Shown one piece after another: positions 14,808 through 21,431 of a DNA stretch of 64,000 nt. The position numbers were made by a program, and so were the translations under genes. The number at the start of each line of letters is the position of its first letter. Position 1 is the first letter of the stretch. The notes under the pieces were generated by a model. The model was given only the letters and a program-made list of their open reading frames with translations. It was not told where the DNA came from and made no database searches. Source of the stretch: Planctomycetota bacterium (lineage in GTDB: Bacteria; Planctomycetota; Planctomycetia; Gemmatales; Gemmataceae); NCBI GenBank assembly GCA_016191165.1, contig JACPPF010000071.1:1-64000 (forward strand), given 5' to 3'.

Positions 14808-16277
14808 AGCTTGCCAACGTTCTGCATCGGCCGGGTGGGCCCGGCCTTCCGCTTGTAGCTTCAACAAGCCGGCCAACACCTGGGCGCGGGCGAAGCGCAT
14901 CAGCGGCTCCGGCGTGCCGCGATACATCTGCTGCGTGAGCTCGTCGATGCCGATCGGACCAGAACCCAGCGCTTCCAATAGTTGCGTCTCGCGTTTCACC
15001 CGATGCGCAAGCGCGGCATCGATAACCTCGATGAGGCGAGCGCTGACGTTGCCGTGCGAGGGCAAAAGCAGTCTCGCCGGCAACTCGCGCAATCGCCTCA
15101 GTGATTTCAAATAATCTCCCAGATGCCCGTCCGGCGGGGCAATCACCATCGACGACAGCGTCGAGATCATGTCCCCCGCGAACAAGAGCCGATAGAACGG
15201 CTCGAAAAACGCCAGATGCCCCGACGCATGACCCGGAGTAAACAGTGCTTCCAAACGCCACGGTCCGGCGTGGGCTGGGCTAGGCCCCAAATCGAGCCGG
15301 TCGCCATCGTTAAGAAATCGCTGCACGTCAACGAGGCTGGCCAATTTTTCGGCCGTGCGAGCGTGAGCCCAGATCGGTATTCGATAACGGCGCGCGCAAG
15401 CCTCGGCCGCGCCGATGTGATCGGGATGATGATGCGTCAACACAATGGCGGTCGGCGGTTGCCCCGCGTCGATCACGTCGAATAGTCGCTGCTGCTCCGC
15501 AGGTTCATGACATCCCGGATCGATCAGATAGCGTGGCCCACTGCCGACCAGGTAGGCATTCGTGTAGTTGCTCGGCGGCAAGGCGACGGTTTTGAGGGGG
15601 ATCAACTGGACATCAGGAGCGAACAAGATCGGATGAATCGCCCCGCGCGCCAGGTTCTCAAACAGCGGGCCCAGCAATGCCGGCGCGTCCCCTATCGGTC
15701 GGTCACCCAGGCCCATGAGCGACATCGCGCTGGGCGGCGTCAGCAGAACTTCGCTTCGCCGCCAGCGGCCGAGTAGGTCGGCGCTGTCCAGCCATTCGCC
15801 GCGCTCCAGTTCCCCGGGCCAGATGGTTGCCTCCTGTCCATTCGGAAGATGAGCGACGAAGAACGTGGTAGCGTATCGCAACTGGGCGAAGGCCGGCGTC
15901 GTGATTTCGCCAACGCATGCAAAATCGCCGGGACGGATGGTCAGGCTTCGCTGAGCCAGGAATTGCTCAAACGCCAGATGTTCGTCAAGAATCGCCTTTC
16001 GGCAGCGGGACATTTCGTCGTCGATGCGAGGGAATTGGCCATCGGGCGTGCGTGCAACCAGGACGCCGGTTTCCTCGAACAATTCCCGGCAGGCGGCCAG
16101 GCGGCGCGCGGGCAAGGCGTCCGTATCGGCCGCTTCCGTCTCGGTGAGCTTGCCGCCTGGAAACGCCCAGAAGCCGCCGAAGAAACGAAGCTGGCTGCCG
16201 CGCAGAATGGCATAGATCGAACGCGACCCGGGGTCACGTGTCAGCATCACACTGGCAGCAGGCGTGATGGTGCTCAC
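14805..16277 (-). CDS. Nudix hydrolase fused to a metallo-beta-lactamase-fold hydrolase
   Basis: A 490-residue two-domain protein. Residues 1-200 form a Nudix domain; the Nudix box begins at GGKLTETE and reaches RELFEETGVL, with a longer insert than usual between Gly and Arg. Residues 215-490 form a metallo-beta-lactamase fold of the LACTB2 kind: THHHPDHIG metal site, HASGH, FAGDMIS and SHGN, plus a C-terminal winged-helix-like region. The start is GTG at 16277, overlapping the upstream response-regulator stop as GTGA, so the two are translationally coupled. Nudix domains hydrolyse nucleoside diphosphate derivatives such as CoA esters; the natural substrate is unknown. Confidence 0.88.
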   Translation of the reverse strand: MSTITPAASVMLTRDPGSRSIYAILRGSQLRFFGGFWAFPGGKLTETEAADTDALPARRLAACRELFEETGVLVARTPDGQFPRIDDEMSRCRKAILDEHLAFEQFLAQRSLTIRPGDFACVGEITTPAFAQLRYATTFFVAHLPNGQEATIWPGELERGEWLDSADLLGRWRRSEVLLTPPSAMSLMGLGDRPIGDAPALLGPLFENLARGAIHPILFAPDVQLIPLKTVALPPSNYTNAYLVGSGPRYLIDPGCHEPAEQQRLFDVIDAGQPPTAIVLTHHHPDHIGAAEACARRYRIPIWAHARTAEKLASLVDVQRFLNDGDRLDLGPSPAHAGPWRLEALFTPGHASGHLAFFEPFYRLLFAGDMISTLSSMVIAPPDGHLGDYLKSLRRLRELPARLLLPSHGNVSARLIEVIDAALAHRVKRETQLLEALGSGPIGIDELTQQMYRGTPEPLMRFARAQVLAGLLKLQAEGRAHPADAERWQA

Positions 16278-16675
16278 GGTGATTTCTCGGATTCCGTTTC
16301 CGCCGGAGCCGGGTTGAGGCCGCGCTCCACCGCTTCGAGGAGGCGTTCCATCGCGAACGGTTTGCGAATGTAGTCGATGACACCGAGGTACTCGGCGTAG
16401 GCCTTGTGGCGGCTCCCCTCGTTGGCGGTGATCATGATGATGGGCGGCGCGTCCTTCTTGTCGCGGAAATGTTCGAGGACGGGGTAGCCGCCCTTGCGCG
16501 GCATCATCATGTCGAGGATGACGAGATCGGGGCGTTGCTGGTAGATGACGTTCTGCCCCTGCTGTCCGTCGCGTGCCTGAAGGACCTTGTGCCCGTGCGT
16601 TTCGAGGACGGCGCGGATGCCGTCGCTGAGTTCGTAGTCGTCGTCAACGATCAGGATGACTTTTTGCTCGGCCAT
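16274..16675 (-). CDS. Single-domain response regulator
   Basis: A 133-residue receiver domain without an output domain. The acidic pair is IVDDDYE, the phosphoacceptor Asp is in DLVILDMMMPRKGG, the conserved Thr is in IIMITAN and the Lys is in YIRKPF. ATG at 16675 is preferred over GTG at 16681 because GGGGAG lies seven bases before it. Its stop overlaps the start of the Nudix/beta-lactamase fusion by four bases. Stand-alone receivers act through protein contacts; its partner is not visible. Confidence 0.9.
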   Translation of the reverse strand: MAEQKVILIVDDDYELSDGIRAVLETHGHKVLQARDGQQGQNVIYQQRPDLVILDMMMPRKGGYPVLEHFRDKKDAPPIIMITANEGSRHKAYAEYLGVIDYIRKPFAMERLLEAVERGLNPAPAETESEKSP

Positions 16676-16769
16676 GCTCACTCTCCCCGGGGCGATCCCT
16701 GGCGTTTCACCTTCAATCTAACAGGCGCGAGCATGACCCGCAATCGAACTTGTCATTTTTTCAACCACG

Positions 16770-16842
16770 CCCAGGGGTGAGCGGAGCGAACCCCTGGGAT
16801 TGTTTTTTTTGATTCCAGGGTTTCGCGGCGCTCACCCCTGGG
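16770..16842. repeat. Two palindromic repeats of the CCCAGGGGTGAGC family around a T8 run
   Basis: Copy one (16770-16798) is CCCAGGGGTGAGCG...CGAACCCCTGGG; copy two (about 16814-16842) is its mirror-oriented relative, and TTTTTTTT (16802-16809) lies between them. The stop codon of the TPR gene (GGGTGA, ending at 16832) is part of copy two. Relatives are at 46223, 46733 and 55126. Confidence 0.65.
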
Positions 16843-17161
16843 CTTCGTCCATGCTTTGCAACAACTCCATCATTTCACCAGCGGCGTGTTGATTGCCCAC
16901 CCTTTGCGCCACGGGAATGCCGGCTTGCAAGATCGCCCTTGCCTCGGCCGTTCGATTGAGCCGTTGCAGCGTGCGCCCGGCCTGGTGATACGCGGGCGCA
17001 TAGTCCGACCTCAACGCGATCAGCTCATGAAAACAGCGCACCGCAGCCAGGTCGTCGCCAGCGCTCGCGTGCTCCATCGCGAGCATGTAACGAAGCTCCA
17101 CATCGTTCGGCATCTCGGCCAGCATCGCCTCGATCTGTTCGCGTCGGCTCGTTGCGCTCAT
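16832..17161 (-). CDS. Small tetratricopeptide-repeat protein
   Basis: A 109-residue protein with two to three TPR-like helical pairs: DVELRYMLAMEHASAGDDLAAVRCF, SDYAPAYHQAGRTLQRLNRTAEA and a final helix. The start at 17161 follows GAGGTCCGG; the track to 17308 has no support. TPRs mediate protein contacts; no enzyme motif is present. Its last codons and stop are formed by a CCCAGGGGTGA repeat, so its C-terminal end (EAQG) may have been set by the repeat. It lies downstream of the glycosyltransferase gene on the same strand. Confidence 0.75.
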   Translation of the reverse strand: MSATSRREQIEAMLAEMPNDVELRYMLAMEHASAGDDLAAVRCFHELIALRSDYAPAYHQAGRTLQRLNRTAEARAILQAGIPVAQRVGNQHAAGEMMELLQSMDEAQG

Positions 17162-17279
17162 CCGGACCTCGCACCACTCCGCCAGCTGGCTGCGCAGGCA
17201 AGGGTTCCCGATTCGCTGCCCCTGCCCTCGCTGCGGGCTGATCATGGAATTGTTCCTGACGGCGCTCAGTATAGTCTTG

Positions 17280-17978
17280 TCAAACCGAATCGACGAGGCC
17301 GCGGGCACCCACCTCGGACTCGGCCATCAAACGCTCGACGCGCGGCGCCCCGGGATCGATCCCGGCGCGACGCATTGCGCGAATGTGCCCTCGCATCATC
17401 GCCCAGTCCTGCTCCGTATCGACGTCGTACCACACCGGCAGAATCGCGAGGCTGACCGACTCACCAGTCACCTGCTGCACCGTTTTCTCCAGCACGCTGG
17501 CGCTGCTCCAGGGGATGTCAACAAAAAGAGGTTCATGCATTTGCTTCATGCCGACGAGATAATAACCGCCATCCTGCGCGGGCCCGAGGACCACATCATG
17601 GGTGGCAAGCAATTGAAATGCCGTTTCGATGTAAGCAATTGGCAGCGTTGGACTGTCGGAACCAACAGCAATGGCGTGGGTATTGGCATCGTGGTGGGCC
17701 GACGAAAAAAAATGCCGCAACCGCTGGCCTAGATCCCCTGCCGATTGGACCTGCAATCGGTAACGATCCTGGCCAGCCTTCGCGAAAAAACCGCCGGCCG
17801 ATTCTGGCCAATAGACGAGAACGCATTCCGCATCGACGCTCGCGAATCGATCGAGTGAATCGTGTAGAAACGCCACCGCCACGCGCTCAGCCCATGCGGC
17901 CGAGGTGGTTTGGGCAAGCCTGGTCTTGGAATGTCCCGCGATCGGCTGCTTTGCGAAAACGCCCAGAACTCGCCTCAT
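17280..17978 (-). CDS. TIGR04282-type glycosyltransferase (DUF2064)
   Basis: A 232-residue protein related to the glycosyltransferases annotated in arsenosugar biosynthesis (TIGR04282). Landmarks are VFAKQPIAGHSKTRLA at the N-terminus (nucleotide-binding loop), AVGSDSPTLP (DxD-like) and LGPAQDGGYYLVGM, ending in WYDVDTEQDW. The start at 17978 fits the family N-terminus; the frame to 18035 runs into the Rex operator. It is divergent from rex, and the operator lies between them, so it may also respond to Rex. No radical SAM or methyltransferase of an arsenosugar cluster is adjacent. Confidence 0.85.
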   Translation of the reverse strand: MRRVLGVFAKQPIAGHSKTRLAQTTSAAWAERVAVAFLHDSLDRFASVDAECVLVYWPESAGGFFAKAGQDRYRLQVQSAGDLGQRLRHFFSSAHHDANTHAIAVGSDSPTLPIAYIETAFQLLATHDVVLGPAQDGGYYLVGMKQMHEPLFVDIPWSSASVLEKTVQQVTGESVSLAILPVWYDVDTEQDWAMMRGHIRAMRRAGIDPGAPRVERLMAESEVGARGLVDSV

Positions 17979-18016
17979 TGTAAATTCCCGCCTTGAGTTG
18001 GTTGCCAATACGCAAC

Positions 18017-18036
18017 ATTGTGCAAAAGTGCACAAT
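18017..18036. promoter_or_regulatory. Rex operator
   Basis: ATTGTGCAAAAGTGCACAAT is a perfect eight-base inverted repeat with a four-base centre. It fits the published Rex consensus TTGTGAANNNNTTCACAA at every position except one symmetric A-to-C change. It lies 39 bases before the glycosyltransferase start and 86 bases before the rex start, so it can control either or both. Confidence 0.8.
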
Positions 18037-18121
18037 CCTTCTTGAACCGGTCGAATCCACGGGTTAGAATTCAGGAGAGGGGATCGACACGACCGGTTGA
18101 CTCTCCACCAGGAATCGGACC

Positions 18122-18811
18122 ATGAGCAAGCACGACGCTACACCAGAGGCCAATGGCGCCGCCGGGGAACCGAGGCTTTCACGGGCCAGCGTCCAGCGGT
18201 TCAGTCTTTACCTTCGACATCTGGAGCGCTGGAAAAAAGAGGGCCTGGAAGTCGTATCCAGCAGCCAGCTGGGGGATGCTCTGGGAATCAACGACGCCCA
18301 GGTCCGCAAAGATCTCGCCTACCTCGGCAATCTCGGCCAGCCTGGCATTGGTTACTATACGCAGGAACTTATCAGCGCACTTCGCTACCGGCTGGGGGTC
18401 GACCACACCTGGAATGCGGTCCTCGTGGGGGTCGGGAACCTGGCGCGCGCCCTTTTGCGCTATGGCGGTTTCGCGCAACAGGGTTTCCGCTTTGTCGGCC
18501 TGTTCGATGCCGATCCACAAAAAGTGGGACAAAAGATCGACGGACTCCAGATTCACTCACCGGAAAAATTGGCCGCGGTCATCGCGGCGGAAAGGGTTGA
18601 TCTGGCCGTGGTCGCCGTGCCGGCGGCCGAGGCGCAACAGGTCGCGGACGCTTTGGTCGCCGCCGGCATCAAGGGCATCCTGAATTTCGCGCCGACGTTG
18701 CTCCGCGTGCCGACCCACGTAAGTCTAATCGCCGTCGATCTCGCGGTGCAGCTGGAACAACTTGCTTTTCTGGTTCACCTCGCGCAGCAGGAATCGACCG
18801 ACGCGCGTTGA
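18122..18811 (+). CDS. rex: Redox-sensing transcriptional repressor Rex
   Basis: A 229-residue repressor. An N-terminal winged helix (about 18-95) contains RLSRASVQRFSLYLRHLE and the recognition helix region NDAQVRKDLAYLG, and the C-terminal part is a Rossmann domain with GVGNLARALL and VGLFDADPQKVG, which reads the NADH/NAD+ ratio. Known Rex proteins release DNA when NADH rises and control fermentation and respiratory genes. The start at 18122 has AGGAATCGGACC before it. A Rex operator lies 86 bases upstream, so autoregulation is likely. Confidence 0.95.
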   Translation: MSKHDATPEANGAAGEPRLSRASVQRFSLYLRHLERWKKEGLEVVSSSQLGDALGINDAQVRKDLAYLGNLGQPGIGYYTQELISALRYRLGVDHTWNAVLVGVGNLARALLRYGGFAQQGFRFVGLFDADPQKVGQKIDGLQIHSPEKLAAVIAAERVDLAVVAVPAAEAQQVADALVAAGIKGILNFAPTLLRVPTHVSLIAVDLAVQLEQLAFLVHLAQQESTDAR

Positions 18812-18923
18812 CAACGGCTGATATCTCGCGTTAAATACCCCAGCGCCGCGGTATTGCGAAGGCCGCTCGCAATGTGTGTTCAACGACGCATCCATTCCCG
18901 ATGTGAAAGAAACAAGGTGAAAT

Positions 18924-19025
18924 ATGAAGTTGCGCAAGGTCGCTGTCCGCAAACAACAAAAGAAGCAAAAGCGTCAAGTCGAGCAAGCAGCCAGGATCGC
19001 TCTGCTGCTTAACAAGAAAAAGTAG
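18924..19025 (+). CDS. 33-residue basic peptide
   Basis: The frame begins MKLRKVAVRKQQKKQ and ends LLLNKKK. Thirteen of 33 residues are Lys or Arg, suggesting a nucleic-acid or ribosome contact. AAGGTG lies eight bases before the ATG. It lies after rex on the same strand with a 112-base gap. I recognise no family, and short lysine-rich frames arise by chance, so this is tentative. Confidence 0.4.
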   Translation: MKLRKVAVRKQQKKQKRQVEQAARIALLLNKKK

Positions 19026-19214
19026 GATTGGACCGACGACAGGATTCCGTCGCCCTCAACCGAATGCGGCAATGCCAGTCACGGCGATTTCTCAAGCGAT
19101 CGGCCGTGACTTTCTATCCGCAAGGTAGCGGGATTCGTTGGAATTCCGTCAGGCATTGGCTGAATTCTCACGAATTCCGCTGCGCTGCGTACCGTCACCG
19201 AGATTTGCCGGTTT

Positions 19215-20540
19215 CTATACCCTCGCGAGGATCTCGGAAAACTCGCCCGCGTTGTCGGCGAACGAGCGGACCGGGATGTCGTAGCGGTGGAGCATGGTGA
19301 CAAAAAGATCGCCGAGCGGGCGTTCGTTTTGCTGTTTGATGAAGCGTCCGTGCCGCAGGCCGAGGTTTCGGCCCCCCGCGAGGATGGTGGGATAGTTGCG
19401 AGCGTTGTGGGTGGTGCTGGTGCCGCTGCCGAAGAGAGCCATGGTGTTGTCGAGGAGTCGATCGTTCCCTTCGCGGATCGCCCCGAGACGTCCCAGGAAG
19501 TAGGCGAACTGTTCAGCGAGGTAGCGGTCGTACCGGGCCCAGGGCCCCAATGGGCCGTGACTCAGGCCGTGATGGCCGCCGCCGAAACCGAGAATCGAGG
19601 GGAAACGGTCGCAGATGCCGACGCCGTCTTCGGCACACATCTGGTAGGCGGCAACGCGCGTCGTATCGGTCTCGAATGCAAGAACGATCAGATTGAGCAT
19701 GGTGCGGATGTAGTCGGTCGGTCCGCGCGGCGAGACGTCGAGGTTAATCGCCCCGCGATTGACCTGCGGCAGCGCCCGGCCGAGCCAGGCCTCGGAACGA
19801 ACCAGGCGGCTTTCTACCTCGCTGAGCGATTGCAGGAATTCGTCGAGCCGTTGCTGATCGGGTCGGCCGAGGTTGTTGCGCAGCGAACGCGAATCCTCCA
19901 GAAGGAAATCGACGCGGCGGCGCCCCGAGGCCAAGGCCCGCGCCCGCGCGGCGCGGTCGCCTGCGGTGGGCGGTTCGAAGAGGCGCTCGAAAATTCGCCG
20001 CGGCACCGACTCGGCGGGGATGGCGCGACCCTGCGAGTCAAACGAGATCGTGGTCGATCGGCTCTTGGTCCCGACGCCGCCGTGACTCGAAAGAACCAGC
20101 GAGGGAATGCGCGTCGCCGAGCCGAAGCGGCGCGCGATCGCCTGATCAATCGAAATCGAGTTTTGCAAATTGACGCGGATGTCGGCTCCGGTGAGCCAGA
20201 CGTCCACCGTGTTGTGGCCAACGAGCAATCGGCTGGTGGGATGCGACAGGCCGCCGAAGATGGTCATGTCCCGGCGATGCGGCGCCAGCGGTTCGAGGGA
20301 ACGCGTCAGACGGTAATTGGCGCCGTCGGTGTGCGGGAACCAGTGCCAGTCCTGGAATTCCGGTCGGTTGCGTCCGGGGAGCGCGACGCCGTTGCCGAAA
20401 AAGATGGCGCAAAAGCGCTTGGGCCGGGCCGCGGCCGGCTGATTGCCATGCGCCATGGCTTCGAGCCAGGGCAAGGTCAGCGAGAGCCCGGCGCCACGGA
20501 GGAAGGTTCGTCGATCGAGATGCCAGGAGGCTTTAGGCAT
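19215..20540 (-). CDS. DUF1552 secreted protein
   Basis: A 441-residue protein of the DUF1552 family, which is characteristic of planctomycetes and relatives. It has a twin-arginine signal (DRRTFLRGAGLSLTLPWLEA) and the family features PKRFCAIFFGNGV, LSHPTSRLLVGHN and GGGHHGLSHG. These proteins are usually encoded beside a DUF1587/1592/1588/1585 cytochrome-like gene, as here at 21432, and the pair is presumed to work together in the periplasm; the reaction is not known. Here the two are separated by a HEPN-type cassette. Its C-terminal part resembles sulfatase-like folds (VTMLHRYDIPV), a weak resemblance. Confidence 0.92.
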   Translation of the reverse strand: MPKASWHLDRRTFLRGAGLSLTLPWLEAMAHGNQPAAARPKRFCAIFFGNGVALPGRNRPEFQDWHWFPHTDGANYRLTRSLEPLAPHRRDMTIFGGLSHPTSRLLVGHNTVDVWLTGADIRVNLQNSISIDQAIARRFGSATRIPSLVLSSHGGVGTKSRSTTISFDSQGRAIPAESVPRRIFERLFEPPTAGDRAARARALASGRRRVDFLLEDSRSLRNNLGRPDQQRLDEFLQSLSEVESRLVRSEAWLGRALPQVNRGAINLDVSPRGPTDYIRTMLNLIVLAFETDTTRVAAYQMCAEDGVGICDRFPSILGFGGGHHGLSHGPLGPWARYDRYLAEQFAYFLGRLGAIREGNDRLLDNTMALFGSGTSTTHNARNYPTILAGGRNLGLRHGRFIKQQNERPLGDLFVTMLHRYDIPVRSFADNAGEFSEILARV

Positions 20541-20582
20541 GGCGGGGTGCCTTTATGATCCGTTAGAGACGTCACCGGTTTG

Positions 20583-21095
20583 TCAATTCTTTCCAGGCCC
20601 ACAAGCACGCCAGAAAAACCGTTTATCGTCAGAGTCTGGCAAGTCGGAAAACCCTGTAACCGCTTTTTTGGCCTGCTCGATCAGCGGCAGGATCTCGTTG
20701 CGTTTGAATCGCTCATTTCGATCATATTCGGCCAGATGGCGTTTTTCTTGCAACTCCGCAAACGCCTGACCAATCAACCGAATCGGCGCCTGGACGAAAT
20801 ACTTCCCCTTCGTATCACGCGGCAACCCTTTGATGACAGCGTCCCTCAAGGTACCTCCGGCGAAACTCACGCATGCCAGTTTCATTGTGGTATGCACAAA
20901 AGCCCGGCCCAGTGCGTGCCGATAGACCGATGGACCATGTTGGGTTCCGAATACGCAACGGCACGATCCATCCACCAGGTAATGAAAAACCCCATAATAA
21001 GTGGACGACACGGCACGGCGAAGATTCACCTGCTTTGGCCTTCTGATGTCCACACGAGCCAACATTTCGGCCTGTGCAAACAGGTCTTCATGCAT
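20583..21095 (-). CDS. HEPN-like protein, second gene of a two-gene cassette
   Basis: A 170-residue cytosolic helical protein. The stretch RRAVSSTYYGVFHYLVD and the later LQEKRHLAEYD match the helices of a HEPN-like family that begins with an L-A-R...RPKQ leader (here LARVDIRRPKQVNLRRAVS). HEPN proteins often act as RNases in toxin-antitoxin and defence pairs, but the classical R-x(4-6)-H motif is not clear here. The start at 21095 has AGGAATAGCC before it and lies two bases after the partner's stop. The pair is transcribed in the same direction as its DUF1592 and DUF1552 neighbours. Activity is unproven. Confidence 0.72.
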   Translation of the reverse strand: MHEDLFAQAEMLARVDIRRPKQVNLRRAVSSTYYGVFHYLVDGSCRCVFGTQHGPSVYRHALGRAFVHTTMKLACVSFAGGTLRDAVIKGLPRDTKGKYFVQAPIRLIGQAFAELQEKRHLAEYDRNERFKRNEILPLIEQAKKAVTGFSDLPDSDDKRFFWRACGPGKN

Positions 21096-21097
21096 GG

Positions 21098-21391
21098 CTA
21101 TTCCTCATCCGTTTCGATAAGGTCGCTTGGCTTGGCGAAAAATTTATAAGGAAAGAGCTTTATGCCATTCTTCAACAAATTATCGTGGATGGCGAGCTTA
21201 AACTCGCCAACTTCTTCGCCCGTTACCCTTTCAATTTCGGTCGATTCATCGAGGACCACCGTAATTCGCAACGCCGGGTCGCCGGTCCAGTCCGTATAGT
21301 CCTCGGCGTCGATCTTGAGTATGCGCAACGACCGTGGAGTTTGCAAGGTCTTGAGATCGAGTGCGTCGCGGATGTCAACCGTAAGCGGCAT
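21098..21391 (-). CDS. Partner of the HEPN-like protein, unknown family
   Basis: A 97-residue acidic protein with alternating strands (LRILKIDAEDYTDW, LRITVVLDEST). I do not recognise a named family. Genes like it are commonly found beside HEPN-like genes (recollection, not checked), so an antitoxin or regulator role is plausible. The start at 21391 is an ATG inside the frame that opens at 21463; the longer form would overlap the DUF1592 stop region. Only two bases separate it from the HEPN gene, so the two are one transcriptional unit. Confidence 0.65.
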   Translation of the reverse strand: MPLTVDIRDALDLKTLQTPRSLRILKIDAEDYTDWTGDPALRITVVLDESTEIERVTGEEVGEFKLAIHDNLLKNGIKLFPYKFFAKPSDLIETDEE

Positions 21392-21431
21392 GGCGCGGCT
21401 CCGTAAAAAGGAAGGTTCTCCCCCCATTATA

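Noticed and set aside
20583-21391. Classic HEPN/MNT toxin-antitoxin pair
   Set aside because: The partner lacks the nucleotidyltransferase motif (GSxxRG-type) and the HEPN protein lacks a clear R-x(4-6)-H, so only a HEPN-like pair is claimed.
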